Assembly (NCBI GenBank): GCA_051880395.1
Contig: JBJENW010000331.1
Coordinates: forward strand, 1 to 39,395
Source: JBJENW01 sp051880395
Lineage (GTDB): Bacteria; Bacillota; Clostridia; Lachnospirales; Lachnospiraceae
Length of the DNA: 39,395 nucleotides
Reading direction: 5' to 3'
Part shown: positions 8,454 through 18,209 of the stretch, piece by piece
How positions within the stretch are numbered: the stretch's first letter is position 1
How the letters are laid out: every line of letters starts with the position of its first letter
Notes under the pieces: generated by a model
The model's input: the letters and a program-made list of their open reading frames with translations, nothing else
What the model was told of the DNA's origin: nothing
The model's database searches: none
Translations under genes and position numbers: made by a program

Positions 8454-8492
8454 AATCCGATTCTTCTCTATTTTTTAGAAAAAAATCGGATT
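8454..8492 (-). terminator. Probable terminator downstream of the shikimate-kinase-like gene
   Basis: AATCCGATT (8454-8462) and AATCGGATT (8484-8492) pair. An inner T-rich/A-rich pairing extends the stem. It lies about 70 bp after the gene's stop. The T run that follows on the minus strand is weak, so the call is moderate. Confidence 0.5.
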
Positions 8493-8562
8493 CAAACGTT
8501 CTATTTTTGTATGTATGTTATAATATATGAGCTGTTTTCTGTGCAAGTTCCATCTTTTCTTT

Positions 8563-9063
8563 CTACAACCCCAGTTGTTTTTGAATCTGCAGTACAGTTT
8601 CTTCTGCTGTCAGCCCGTCTTCCTTAATCGTGATATCTGCATATTTTTCATACAGATTGGTGCGTTCCTGATATAGATCGTACAAAGTCTGTCCCTCTTT
8701 AAAGACAACCCCTCGCTCTTCCATATCACTGAATCGATCCTTTAAAATATCGTAGGATACCTGTAAATATACCACCGTGCCAATCTCTTTTAGGTGCGCC
8801 ATTGCTTCTTTTCCATACACTACACTTCCACCGGTGGCAATGATTGCGTGGTCTGCCTCTATCGTCTGGTTTGCCCGATTTTCCACCTCAATAAATCCAT
8901 CACTTCCCTGTTCAGAAATGATCTCATGCAACAGTTTTCCTTCGTGCTTCTGGATCACAAGATCCGAATCAATAAATTCATATCCCAGTAATTTTGCAAG
9001 CAGGACACCGGCGGTGCTTTTTCCAACCCCCGGCATACCGATCAATACAATATTTCGTTTCAT
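8563..9063 (-). CDS. aroK: Shikimate kinase family protein (AroK-like)
   Basis: This is a 166-residue small-molecule kinase of the shikimate kinase fold. The P-loop GMPGVGKST is at 9-17, an Asp-Ser-Asp element follows at 32-34, and a lid-type segment RTNLYEKYAD lies near the C-terminus (family form R-N-P-L-Y). Two usual substrate-binding features differ. The F-R-x-x-E motif reads FIEVE, so the conserved arginine is isoleucine. The glycine-rich G-G-G motif reads GGS. Shikimate phosphorylation is therefore the best name but is not certain. The gene starts about 55 bp after the ABC exporter genes and has its own promoter. No other aromatic-pathway gene is nearby. Confidence 0.75.
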   Translation of the reverse strand: MKRNIVLIGMPGVGKSTAGVLLAKLLGYEFIDSDLVIQKHEGKLLHEIISEQGSDGFIEVENRANQTIEADHAIIATGGSVVYGKEAMAHLKEIGTVVYLQVSYDILKDRFSDMEERGVVFKEGQTLYDLYQERTNLYEKYADITIKEDGLTAEETVLQIQKQLGL

Positions 9064-9102
9064 CGTTTTTTCCTCTTTCTTTGTTTTTTATCAAACATCT
9101 TT

Positions 9103-9131
9103 AGTATACAGCATATTTTACATCTGTGCAA
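9103..9131 (-). promoter_or_regulatory. Promoter of the shikimate-kinase-like gene
   Basis: On the minus strand, TTGCAC (9131-9126) and TATACT (9108-9103) are separated by 17 bp. The -35 overlaps the 3' end of the ABC exporter gene. The kinase can therefore be transcribed separately as well as by read-through. Confidence 0.6.
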
Positions 9132-10881
9132 ACTGACTATTGTAAAGTTTTGCATAAAATCCATCTTTTTTCAGCAATTCTTCGTGTTTCCCCTGTTCAA
9201 TGATTTTTCCGTCCTGCATGACAAGGATCAGATCGGCTTCTTGAATTGTGGAAAGCCGGTGTGCTACGATAAAACTGGTCCGTCCCTGCATCAGTTTGTC
9301 AAATGCTCTCTGCACCTGCAGCTCTGTACGCGTATCGATCGAGGATGTCGCCTCATCTAAAATCAGCATCGGTGGCAGCGACAACATGATTCTCGTAATA
9401 CAAAGCAGCTGTTTCTGCCCCTGTGACAGATTTCCGCCGTCTTCTGTAATCCATGTATCATAGCCTTTCGGCAGACGTTTGATGAAACTGTGCGCGTGGG
9501 ATTTTTTTGCCGCAGCGATCATTTCTTCTTCCGTTGCATCCGGTTTTGCGAGCGTCAGGTTTTCCCGTATGGTTCCCTCTTTCAGCCAGGTCTCCTGCAA
9601 CACCATGCCATAGGAAGCACGCAGACTCTCCCTCGTCATCTCCTTGATCGGTATTCCGCTGACTTTGATCGTTCCACGGTCAGTATCGTAAAAACGCATC
9701 AAAAGATTGATCATCGTCGTCTTTCCGCATCCGGTCGGTCCCACGATCGCGATTCGCTGTCCCGGTTTTACGTGACAGTTAAAATCCTCGATCAGCTTCT
9801 TGTCTGGATCATAAGAAAAATAAACGTGCTCAATATCAACTGAACCATCTGCTTCTTTCAATTCGATCGCGTTTTCCGCATCCGGAATCTGCGGTGTTTC
9901 TTCAATCAATTCTAAAATTCGTGCAGCGCAGGCAATCGCATTCTGCAACTCGGTCACAACTCCGGAAATTTCATTGAACGGTTTCGTGTATTGATTTGCA
10001 TAACTCAAAAAACTGGCCAGTTGTCCGACACTAATGCCGCCATGGATAGCGAAGAATGCACCAAAGATGCCGACACCAGTGTAGACCAAACTGTTTACAA
10101 ACCGTGTCGCCGGATTCGTAATAGAAGAAAAAAAGGTTGCTCTCAAGGAATATCCTGCCAGTTCCTCGTTGATCGTATCAAACGTCTCCTGCACTTCCTG
10201 TTCTTTTCCAAATGCCTGTACTACTTTTTGATTTCCGATCATTTCATTGATATAAGCGGTCTGTCGTCCCCTGGTTTCGGACTGCAGACGAAACATCGTA
10301 TAAGTCCGCTTAGATATAAACGATGCCACAAATAATGAAATCGGTGTCAAAATAACCACAAGCCCTGTGATCTGCACATGAATCGTCAGCATAAATACCA
10401 ACGTTCCAAGTATCGTCATCACACCGGTAAATAACTGTGTAAATCCCATTAAAAGTCCATCCGCAAACTGATCCGTATCTGCAATGACACGACTTACGAT
10501 TTCCCCGTAAGAATGCTGATCCAGATACCGAAACGGCAAAATCTGGATTTTTTGAAACGCAGCCTCACGGATATCTTTCGTCACACCATAGGTAATTTTA
10601 TTATTGCAATGATTCATCACCCACTGTGCCACAGCCGTAAAAAAGATCACCACCGTCATCTTCTTTAAAATCGGCAATAAGCCTTTAAAATCAACCTTTT
10701 GAGCGTCTATGATATGATCGATCGCTTTTCCTGTTAAAATCGGAATATAAAGTGTAAATGCTACACTGATAAACGCAGTGAGCAGCGATAAAATGATCCA
10801 TAACCGATATGATCTGATATACTGCAATACTTTTTTTATTGTCTGCATCTGTCCCTGTTTTTTCTGCTGTTTCTGGCTCAT
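9118..10881 (-). CDS. ABC exporter subunit (catalytic-site half of a heterodimer)
   Basis: This 587-residue fused half-transporter has six membrane helices (about 25-310) and an ATPase domain (about 340-580). Visible motifs are Walker A GPTGCGKTT, a variant signature LSQGQKQLL, Walker B LILDEATSSID with the catalytic Glu, and the switch His in FIVAHRLST. The neighbour (10878-12620) has the complementary pattern: a normal LSGGQ signature but degenerate Walker B and switch residues. This matches asymmetric heterodimeric exporters such as TM287/288 or BmrCD. Substrates in that group are drugs, lipids or peptides; none can be named here. A GAGGAGG site precedes the start, which overlaps the partner's stop by 4 bp (ATGA). 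Confidence 0.92.
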   Translation of the reverse strand: MSQKQQKKQGQMQTIKKVLQYIRSYRLWIILSLLTAFISVAFTLYIPILTGKAIDHIIDAQKVDFKGLLPILKKMTVVIFFTAVAQWVMNHCNNKITYGVTKDIREAAFQKIQILPFRYLDQHSYGEIVSRVIADTDQFADGLLMGFTQLFTGVMTILGTLVFMLTIHVQITGLVVILTPISLFVASFISKRTYTMFRLQSETRGRQTAYINEMIGNQKVVQAFGKEQEVQETFDTINEELAGYSLRATFFSSITNPATRFVNSLVYTGVGIFGAFFAIHGGISVGQLASFLSYANQYTKPFNEISGVVTELQNAIACAARILELIEETPQIPDAENAIELKEADGSVDIEHVYFSYDPDKKLIEDFNCHVKPGQRIAIVGPTGCGKTTMINLLMRFYDTDRGTIKVSGIPIKEMTRESLRASYGMVLQETWLKEGTIRENLTLAKPDATEEEMIAAAKKSHAHSFIKRLPKGYDTWITEDGGNLSQGQKQLLCITRIMLSLPPMLILDEATSSIDTRTELQVQRAFDKLMQGRTSFIVAHRLSTIQEADLILVMQDGKIIEQGKHEELLKKDGFYAKLYNSQFAQM

Positions 10882-12620
10882 ACCACTGCCTCCTCTCTGC
10901 GTTTTTGAAACTGTGAATCATAAATTTCCCGATACACTTCACAAGTTTTCAATAATTCATCGTGGGTTCCCTTTCCGACGATCGCGCCATCATCCAATAC
11001 CAGAATCTGATCTGCCTGCTGCAAAGATGACGTTCGCTGCGACACGATAAATACCGTCATTTCCGGATCGAGCTGACTGATCGCTTTTCGTAGTTTTGCA
11101 TCCGTCGCAAAATCCAACGCCGATGCACTGTCATCTAAAATCAGAATATCCGGATGCCGCACCAGAGCACGCGCGATCGAAATTCTCTGTTTCTGTCCAC
11201 CGGAAAGATTTCGTCCCTCCTGCTCGATCTCATAGGAAAGTTCGCCTTCTTTTTTCTCCACGACCTCCATTGCCTGTGCGCATTCCAATGCAGCATAAAC
11301 CTCCTCTTGTGTCGCATCCGCTTTTCCCCAGCGGACATTTTCTTCTATCGTACCAGAAAACAGGATCGCTTTTTGTAGAACCATGCCGACTTTTTGACGC
11401 AATGTTTCCGTTTCATATTCACGAACGTCCACTCCGTCCACTTTTACGCTGCCTTTGGTCACATCATAAAAACGTGGAATAAGGTTCACAAGGGATGATT
11501 TTCCAGAACCGGTCGCGCCGATGATCCCGACAGTCTCTCCTTTTTTTACTCGAAAATCAATATCTGTCAAGGATTCCGCTCCCGCCCCTTCATATGCCAT
11601 AGATACATGTGAAAATTCAACACGATACGGGGACGTTTTCTCTGTCTGTTCAGGCTTTTCACTGCTTTCTTCCATTCCCTCCGGAATGGAAAATACTGCC
11701 TGAATCCGATTTCCACAAGCCCACGCTTTTGTCACCGTAACAATAAAGTTTGCAAATTTTACAAGTTCCACCAGAATCTGCGACATATAGTTCACCAGCG
11801 CGACAACCTCTCCCTGTGAAATAATCCCGTGGTCCACGCGAATAGCTCCGATATACAACAATACAATTGTCGCTGCATTGATAATGATATACGTCATTGG
11901 ATTCATCATTGCAGATATTTTTCCAACAAATATCTGCATATCCGAAAGTTCCTGATTCGCCTGTTGAAAACGTTTCGTCTCATCCTTTTCTTTGTGAAAT
12001 GCACGAATGTCCCGCACACCGGTCAGATTCTCCCGTGTGATAAGTGTCACATGATCCAGATATCCCTGCACTTTTTTGTAAAGTGGAATACTGATCAACA
12101 TGATTCCAAATACCACGATCGACAACAGTGGAATCGTCACTACAAATACCAACGCTGCTTTCACATCAATCGTAAACGCCATGACCATTGCTCCGACCAC
12201 GATAAATGGAGAACGCAGAAACAATCGCAGAACCATATTCACACCGGTCTGCGCCTGATTGATATCGCTTGTCATGCGCGTGATCAAAGTAGAAACACCC
12301 GTCGTATCTAATTTTGCAAATGACAATTTTTGAATATGTGAAAGAAGTGCATGCCGCAGTTTTGTTGCAAATCCAACTGCTGCACGTGCACTGAAATACT
12401 GTGCCGTGATCGAACAGACCAGACCGATGATCCCTAAAGCGATCAGAACCAGACACATTTTTATGATATACGGCTGATCTGTATTCGCGATTCCTACATC
12501 AATAATTTTTGCCATGACCAACGGAACAAATAATTCAAATGTAGCTTCGAGCATTTTAAAAAGCGGTGCTAACACACATTCTTTCCGATAATCTTTTAAA
12601 TATTTTAATAATTTTTTCAC
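10878..12620 (-). CDS. ABC exporter subunit (degenerate-site half of a heterodimer)
   Basis: This 580-residue fused half-transporter has six predicted membrane helices and a C-terminal ATPase. Walker A is GATGSGKSS and the signature is LSGGQKQRIS. Walker B reads LILDDSASALD, with Asp in place of the catalytic Glu, and the switch position reads VSQRTSS, with Gln in place of His. Both changes mark the non-hydrolysing site of heterodimeric exporters. The frame is open further upstream with an ATG at 12662. I prefer the GTG at 12620 because a GGAG site lies 8 bases before it and the protein then opens VKKLLKYLKDYRKE, as is usual. It is the first gene of the exporter pair. Confidence 0.9.
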   Translation of the reverse strand: MKKLLKYLKDYRKECVLAPLFKMLEATFELFVPLVMAKIIDVGIANTDQPYIIKMCLVLIALGIIGLVCSITAQYFSARAAVGFATKLRHALLSHIQKLSFAKLDTTGVSTLITRMTSDINQAQTGVNMVLRLFLRSPFIVVGAMVMAFTIDVKAALVFVVTIPLLSIVVFGIMLISIPLYKKVQGYLDHVTLITRENLTGVRDIRAFHKEKDETKRFQQANQELSDMQIFVGKISAMMNPMTYIIINAATIVLLYIGAIRVDHGIISQGEVVALVNYMSQILVELVKFANFIVTVTKAWACGNRIQAVFSIPEGMEESSEKPEQTEKTSPYRVEFSHVSMAYEGAGAESLTDIDFRVKKGETVGIIGATGSGKSSLVNLIPRFYDVTKGSVKVDGVDVREYETETLRQKVGMVLQKAILFSGTIEENVRWGKADATQEEVYAALECAQAMEVVEKKEGELSYEIEQEGRNLSGGQKQRISIARALVRHPDILILDDSASALDFATDAKLRKAISQLDPEMTVFIVSQRTSSLQQADQILVLDDGAIVGKGTHDELLKTCEVYREIYDSQFQKRREEAVV

Positions 12621-12672
12621 ATCACCGTCTCCTTTTCCAATGTACATCCAGTTTCTGAACATCTATCCGAAT

Positions 12673-12720
12673 AAAAAAGAGCCGAGACCGTTTGTCGTTC
12701 TGACAATCTGATCCTGGCTC
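12673..12720 (-). terminator. Terminator after the foldase-like lipoprotein gene
   Basis: On the minus strand, GAGCC (12720-12716) pairs with GGCTC (12683-12679). An inner TTGTC/GACAA stem lies within, and six T follow at 12678-12673. It separates the lipoprotein gene from the exporter genes. Confidence 0.8.
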
Positions 12721-12752
12721 CTTCTCTGTTACTATTTTTCGTAACTCTTCCT

Positions 12753-13862
12753 CTATTCTGTTACATCTGTGGAAAGCCCTTCCTCTGTCGTATCAGAGGT
12801 TGCAGCTTCTTCTGCCGTATCAGATGTTACCTCCTGTTTTTGTGTAAACAAGCTGTCAAATTTGACTTTTTCCCATTCATCCTTGTCCACTTTCCATTTT
12901 GCTTTCTTTTTATAGCCATCTGTCACTTCTGTGTAGTGATCGGACTTCCGCGAAGAAATGATATCTTCTTTCTTTGTTTTCATCGCGTCCTTATCATCTT
13001 CACTGTCCAGACGCAGAATGTAATAATTTTCATCCGTCTCAACAACATCAGATACATCTCCTTTTTTCAGCTTATCCGCTGCTGAGATGATCTTCTCATC
13101 CATTGTCTCGTTATCCGAATATTTATCTTTATCCGGATTTGCGTCATAAGAATGTGTGCTGACTGTATATCCGGCATCCTTCATTGTACCATCAAAATCT
13201 TTGACTGCTTTCTTTGCAGTTGCCTGCACATCTTTTTTCAGCTGTTTTTTCTCATCATCTGTATAATCCACGGAATTCCCGTCCTCGTCCTGATGGGTGG
13301 TCTTACTGATTTCTACATAGCTGAATGTTCTCTGCTGTGCTTCTTCGTCTGTCACATTTGTATCCACTTCATCCACAATGGCATTATACATTTTCGTACG
13401 AATCGTCATCAATCGCAGCATCTCTTCAATATATTCTGCTTTTGCACCGATCTGATCGATCGCCTGTGTCGAGTTATTGTCCATGAAATCCTGTGCTGCC
13501 TGTTTCATGGCTTTTGTCTCTTCGTCTGTGATTTCTACATTGTAATCTTCCATGTGTTTTTCTAAAAGATAAGAAAGTTCTATGTCTTCCATCACACTGT
13601 CTTTTGTTTTCTGCTCTAAAGTTGTGCCATCACCGTACATATCCTGTGACCATACCTGATCTCCAAAATAGGATGTATACATATCATCCATTCCTGCCTG
13701 TTGGAATCTGGCTGCAAAATTTGCATATCCCAACGAAATTTCCTGACCATCCAGTGTCGCTACAACTGCATCCTGATCAATGGAAGAACCGCATCCCATT
13801 GTAAATCCAGATGTCATGATCACGCCTGCCAGCATCAATGCTAAAAATTTTTTCCGTTTCAT
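12753..13862 (-). CDS. Secreted lipoprotein, PrsA/SurA-like foldase family
   Basis: This 369-residue protein has a lipoprotein signal peptide: KRKK, a hydrophobic stretch, and TMGCGSS with the lipidated Cys at 24. The mature part begins with VVATLDGQEISLGYANFAARF, the opening strand and helix of the SurA/PrsA N-terminal chaperone domain. It continues with a long charged helical region. A segment with KLKKGDVSDVVETDENYYILRL looks like the end of a parvulin-type prolyl isomerase domain. The start of that domain is too diverged for me to be sure it is catalytic. The tail (about 340-369) is a Thr/Ser/Glu/Asp-rich disordered stretch. It probably helps proteins fold outside the membrane. It has its own promoter and terminator. 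Confidence 0.8.
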   Translation of the reverse strand: MKRKKFLALMLAGVIMTSGFTMGCGSSIDQDAVVATLDGQEISLGYANFAARFQQAGMDDMYTSYFGDQVWSQDMYGDGTTLEQKTKDSVMEDIELSYLLEKHMEDYNVEITDEETKAMKQAAQDFMDNNSTQAIDQIGAKAEYIEEMLRLMTIRTKMYNAIVDEVDTNVTDEEAQQRTFSYVEISKTTHQDEDGNSVDYTDDEKKQLKKDVQATAKKAVKDFDGTMKDAGYTVSTHSYDANPDKDKYSDNETMDEKIISAADKLKKGDVSDVVETDENYYILRLDSEDDKDAMKTKKEDIISSRKSDHYTEVTDGYKKKAKWKVDKDEWEKVKFDSLFTQKQEVTSDTAEEAATSDTTEEGLSTDVTE

Positions 13863-13956
13863 AGTGCCTCCTATATTTTATCCTATCGAGAGAGATTCTA
13901 TGCAAGCTGCATGAATCTTTCTGCGTTCGATGTAGGATTTTTCACATACTGTTCTT

Positions 13957-13985
13957 ATTATAGTGTTTTTTTTGTTATATCGCAA
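13957..13985 (-). promoter_or_regulatory. Promoter of the foldase-like lipoprotein gene
   Basis: On the minus strand, TTGCGA (13985-13980) and TATAAT (13962-13957) are separated by 17 bp. It lies just after the mfd stop. The start at 13862 is preceded by AGGAGG. Confidence 0.75.
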
Positions 13986-14008
13986 GTGCTTTCCGAATTT
14001 TCGTTAAA

Positions 14009-17000
14009 TCAAAACAAAAAGCTCTGCATTTTTTCTAATATTTCTTCCAACACTTCCTGCAGATTCTGTTTCGTCATGCGGGTATTTTGTGCCGCATTAT
14101 AGAGAAAGCAAGGGGTTTTTGTATCCGTTTTAAATTTCATGGTACCACCAAACTGCTGCACAAAATCCGGAATGGCTGCCACATTTAGTTTTGCATGTTC
14201 GAATAAAACCAAACGAATCGTTTTCTGTTTCTGGATGACGTCTGTCAGATACAGTGCATGTGCTTTTGCTTTAGTACGCGCGATCCACAAAAGATTCTGC
14301 ACCGACTTTGGCGGGTCTCCAAAACGATCGATCAGCTCTTCTAACATTTCATCGCTTTCCTCCTCAGTCGTGATACTTGCAATCCGTTTATAGATATCTA
14401 GTTTTTGATACTCATTTGCAATATATCTGTCCGGAATATAAGCGTCAAGCTCCATGTCAAATGAGGTATCGAAATGTTCCTGAACCGTCTCGCCTTTTAA
14501 TCCTTTTACCGCCTCATTCAACATTTTACAGTACAGATCATAGCCAACCGCCTCCATATGTCCGTGCTGCTGTGCACCGAGAAGATTTCCGGCACCACGG
14601 ATTTCCAGATCACGCATCGCAATTTTAAATCCACTTCCAAGATCGGTAAATTCCTTGATCGCCGACAAGCGTTTTTCCGCTACTTCTTTTAACATCTTAT
14701 CCCGCTTGTACATAAGAAATGCATAGGCTGTACGATTGGAACGTCCCACACGCCCACGCAACTGATACAACTGTGACAAGCCAAGATTATCCGCGTCATG
14801 AATGATCATCGTATTTACATTTGGAATATCCAGTCCCGTTTCAATGATCGTCGTCGATACCAGTACATCGATTTCTCCATTGACAAACTGATACATAATG
14901 TCCTCAAGCACGCGCTCGCGCATCTGTCCATGCGCAAAAGTCACCGTTGCCTCTGGTACCAGCTCTGCAATTTTTGCTGTCACTTCCTCGATCTGTTTGA
15001 CGCGATTATAAACATAATATACCTGCCCACCACGCGACAGCTCCCGCTTGATCGCTTCGCGTACCATCTCCTCGTTGTACTCCATGACATACGTCTGAAT
15101 CGGCACGCGCTCCAATGGTGGTTCTTCCAAAACACTCATATCACGGATTCCGATCAGACTCATGTGCAGTGTTCGTGGAATCGGAGTCGCTGTCAGTGTC
15201 AACACATCGACGTCCGTTTTCAACTGCTTGATTTTTTCTTTATGTTTCACACCAAACCGCTGTTCCTCGTCAATGATCAACAAACCGAGATCTTTATACG
15301 AAATATCTTTTGATAAAACACGATGTGTTCCAACCACGATATCACAGAGTCCGTTTTTTAACCGTTCAATCGTCTTTTTCTGCTGTGCGCTGGTTCGAAA
15401 ACGGCAAAGTAGTTCCACCGATACCGGAAAATCCTTCATACGCTGAGAAAATGTATTATAAATCTGCTGCGCTAAGATTGTTGTCGGTACCAGATACACG
15501 ACCTGCTTTCCTTCTTGCACTGCTTTAAACGCCGCACGGATCGCAATCTCTGTCTTTCCGTATCCAACATCTCCGCAGATGAGACGGTCCATGATCTTTG
15601 TGCTCTCCATGTCTTTTTTCGTCGCCTCGATCGCCATCAACTGGTCCTCTGTCTCTTCAAACGGAAACAATTCCTCAAACTCCTGCTGCCAGACGGTATC
15701 CGTTCCATATGCAAATCCTTGTTTCTTTTCACGTACCGCATACAGTTCCACCAGTTCCTTTGCGATTTCCTGCACAGCTCCACGCACTTTCGCCTTTGTC
15801 TTATTCCATTCCTGTCCGCCGAGCTTGTTTAACTTCGGTTTCTTTGCATCCGCCCCTGCATATTTTTGTAACAGCTCCAGCTGCGTCGCCAGAATATACA
15901 AATTTCCGCCATCCGCATACTCGATTTTCATGTAATCCTTCTCAATATGATCCACTGTCACTTTTTCCATGCCACGATAAATCCCAAGTCCATGATTTTC
16001 GTGTACAACATAATCGCCCACTTTCAAATCGGTAAAGCTTTGAATCGCCTCGCCCTCATAAACGCGACGTTTCTTTTTCTTCTTTTTCTTTGCACCAAAA
16101 ATATCGCTTTCGGAGATAACTACAAACCCAATCTGCGGATATTCGAAACCACTTTTTACGTTTCCAGCCGAAACCATGATTTCTCCCTTTTGCAGTTCGC
16201 GTTCAAAATCTTGTGTGTAATACGCATTTAGTTCTTCCTGCTGCAGGTCATCCGCCAGACGTCGCGCTCTTGTGCGTGACGCAGACAGCAAGATTATCTG
16301 ATACCCCTGCGCTTTATAGTGTTTTAAGTCCTTTACCAAAAGATCAAACTGATTGTGATACGTGTTCACAGACTTTGCCCCAAGAGAAAATGTTTCCTCG
16401 ATTGGAACCTCCCGGCTGCTGATATCAAGTGTGGATAATGCAATGCTTTTTCCTTTCTGTAAAAATGCCAGCACCTCTTTATAAGAAAATAACGCCTCCA
16501 TCTGTCCCGGCAGACTGTACCCTTTCTCCAGACGCTGCTGCATACTCTCGCTAAATTCTTCCTGCACAACTTTTCCTTTTTCCACCAATCGTACCGGCTC
16601 ATCCAGAAAAAACAGTGTTTCTTTTCGATCAAAATAATCTGCCAGAGAAACGGTTTGATTCAGAAAATAATTCAGAAAAAGATCTACATTTGTATCTGGC
16701 AAAGATTCCTCCACTGATTCGATCAATGAATCCGCCTGCTGTTTCACACGGGCTGCAATCTCTGTTTTCATCTCTGCACGAAGCGTTTCATATAAGATTT
16801 GACTTTCTTTTCGAATTTTTCTGATTCCCTGCTGTTTTTTCTTTTCATCCAGAATCACTTCCCGCGCAGGATAAATTTTGATCTCATCAATATTTTCCAA
16901 CGAGCGCTGACTTTCCACATCAAAACTGCGGATTGTGTCAATCTCATCATCCCAGAATTCGATTCGATACGGATTGTCCTCCGTTAAGGGAAAAATATCC

Positions 17001-17533
17001 AGTATACCGCCGCGAAGTGCAAACTGTCCTGACGATTCCACCTGAAAATTTTTTTCATATCCCATCGCTACCAGCTGTTTCTGCAAGTTTTCCAGATTCA
17101 CCGTTTCTGCCACCTGCAATGTCTGTATTCGATCCAAAAACAGATCTTTCGGCACCATCCGGCTCATCAGACCGTCTATCGTCGTGATCACGGTCGCATG
17201 TTTCTCTCCTGTGATCGCCGCAAGTGCCCGAATCCGTTCCCTCACCAATTCATTGCTACTGAGATCTGCCTGATAAAATAAAAAATCTTTTGCCGGATAG
17301 TAAACCACATCCGGATCAAAAAACTGATATTCCTCATACAATTCTTTCGCACGCTGTTCCTCAAATGTCACGATCAGTCCTGCCTGTTTTTTCTGCAGCA
17401 GACTATAGATCACATGCGGTTTCTGCGCATCAATACAGCCTGCGATCTGGATCCTGCAGTTATCCTGTTTTACTCTTTCTTCTATTTTTTCAAATTCACT
17501 TAAGCCCTGTAATGGTTTTACAAACGCTTTCAT
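14009..17533 (-). CDS. mfd: Transcription-repair coupling factor
   Basis: Mfd is an ATP-driven DNA translocase that removes RNA polymerase stalled at DNA damage and recruits UvrA. The 1174-residue length is normal. The N-terminal UvrB-like region contains SGQFALRGGILDIFP. The RNA polymerase-interacting domain shows VGDYVVHENHGLGIYRGME. The helicase core has GDVGYGKTEIAIRAAF (Walker A), IIDEEQRFGV (DEEQ box), TLTATPIPRTLHMSL, and QLRGRVGRSNRTAYAF. The C-terminal TRCF domain follows. The frame is open to an ATG at 17545. I chose 17533 because GGAGAG sits just before it and the chain then reads MKAFVKPLQ. It follows pth by about 20 bp, as in the spoVG-pth-mfd order of many Firmicutes. Confidence 0.96.
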   Translation of the reverse strand: MKAFVKPLQGLSEFEKIEERVKQDNCRIQIAGCIDAQKPHVIYSLLQKKQAGLIVTFEEQRAKELYEEYQFFDPDVVYYPAKDFLFYQADLSSNELVRERIRALAAITGEKHATVITTIDGLMSRMVPKDLFLDRIQTLQVAETVNLENLQKQLVAMGYEKNFQVESSGQFALRGGILDIFPLTEDNPYRIEFWDDEIDTIRSFDVESQRSLENIDEIKIYPAREVILDEKKKQQGIRKIRKESQILYETLRAEMKTEIAARVKQQADSLIESVEESLPDTNVDLFLNYFLNQTVSLADYFDRKETLFFLDEPVRLVEKGKVVQEEFSESMQQRLEKGYSLPGQMEALFSYKEVLAFLQKGKSIALSTLDISSREVPIEETFSLGAKSVNTYHNQFDLLVKDLKHYKAQGYQIILLSASRTRARRLADDLQQEELNAYYTQDFERELQKGEIMVSAGNVKSGFEYPQIGFVVISESDIFGAKKKKKKKRRVYEGEAIQSFTDLKVGDYVVHENHGLGIYRGMEKVTVDHIEKDYMKIEYADGGNLYILATQLELLQKYAGADAKKPKLNKLGGQEWNKTKAKVRGAVQEIAKELVELYAVREKKQGFAYGTDTVWQQEFEELFPFEETEDQLMAIEATKKDMESTKIMDRLICGDVGYGKTEIAIRAAFKAVQEGKQVVYLVPTTILAQQIYNTFSQRMKDFPVSVELLCRFRTSAQQKKTIERLKNGLCDIVVGTHRVLSKDISYKDLGLLIIDEEQRFGVKHKEKIKQLKTDVDVLTLTATPIPRTLHMSLIGIRDMSVLEEPPLERVPIQTYVMEYNEEMVREAIKRELSRGGQVYYVYNRVKQIEEVTAKIAELVPEATVTFAHGQMRERVLEDIMYQFVNGEIDVLVSTTIIETGLDIPNVNTMIIHDADNLGLSQLYQLRGRVGRSNRTAYAFLMYKRDKMLKEVAEKRLSAIKEFTDLGSGFKIAMRDLEIRGAGNLLGAQQHGHMEAVGYDLYCKMLNEAVKGLKGETVQEHFDTSFDMELDAYIPDRYIANEYQKLDIYKRIASITTEEESDEMLEELIDRFGDPPKSVQNLLWIARTKAKAHALYLTDVIQKQKTIRLVLFEHAKLNVAAIPDFVQQFGGTMKFKTDTKTPCFLYNAAQNTRMTKQNLQEVLEEILEKMQSFLF

Positions 17534-17554
17534 GTTTCTCTCCATTTCTAAGCA

Positions 17555-18127
17555 TTATTTTTTCTTAGCATTAAACCGATTCATTGCCGCATCAATCTCA
17601 CCGTTGACGATCATACCAACCGCCTCGATCGCCTCCTGTATCGCCTCTTCCACTTTTTCTCGATCCTCTGAAGAAAAGCGACCCAGCACATAATCTGCGA
17701 GATCCCATCCCTTCGGTTTTTCACCTACTCCGACCTTGATTCTAGAAAAATTCTGTGTATCTGTCATCGCGATGATATCCTTGATTCCATTATGTCCGCC
17801 GGCACTTCCCTTTTTCCGAATCCGAATATTTCCCGGCTCTAAACTGATGTCATCAAAAATTACCAGAAGTTCTTCTTCTGGATCCACTTTATAATAATCC
17901 AACACTTCCGCAATACTTTCTCCACTGAGATTCATATATGTCTGAGGCTTTACCAATAGAACCTTCTGTCCCTCGATCATACCTTTTCCGATCAACGCTT
18001 TATGCTTTTTCGTACTCACATCGATCTGATATTGATCCGCCAGTGCATCAATCGTATCAAACCCAATATTATGACGCGTCTTTGCATATTGCGCCGTTGG
18101 ATTTCCAAGTCCTGCTATTACATACAT
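17555..18127 (-). CDS. pth: Peptidyl-tRNA hydrolase
   Basis: This cytoplasmic enzyme cleaves peptidyl-tRNA released during translation so that the tRNA can be reused. The 190-residue length is normal. Motifs are AGLGNPTAQYAKTRHNIGF, whose His is the catalytic residue, then KPQTYMNLSGESI, FDDISLEPGNIRIRKKGSAGGHNG, and IKVGVGEKP. The gene starts with a GAGGAG site and is followed closely by mfd, so the two are probably co-transcribed. No clean promoter was seen in the 225 bp upstream. That stretch holds the spoVG terminator. Confidence 0.96.
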   Translation of the reverse strand: MYVIAGLGNPTAQYAKTRHNIGFDTIDALADQYQIDVSTKKHKALIGKGMIEGQKVLLVKPQTYMNLSGESIAEVLDYYKVDPEEELLVIFDDISLEPGNIRIRKKGSAGGHNGIKDIIAMTDTQNFSRIKVGVGEKPKGWDLADYVLGRFSSEDREKVEEAIQEAIEAVGMIVNGEIDAAMNRFNAKKK

Positions 18128-18209
18128 CTTTTTTCTCCTCTTCTATATCCTCTGATTTTTTATTTTTCTTTTCCCGAACGGTTTATAATTATTTTATCCT
18201 AAAAAGTAT

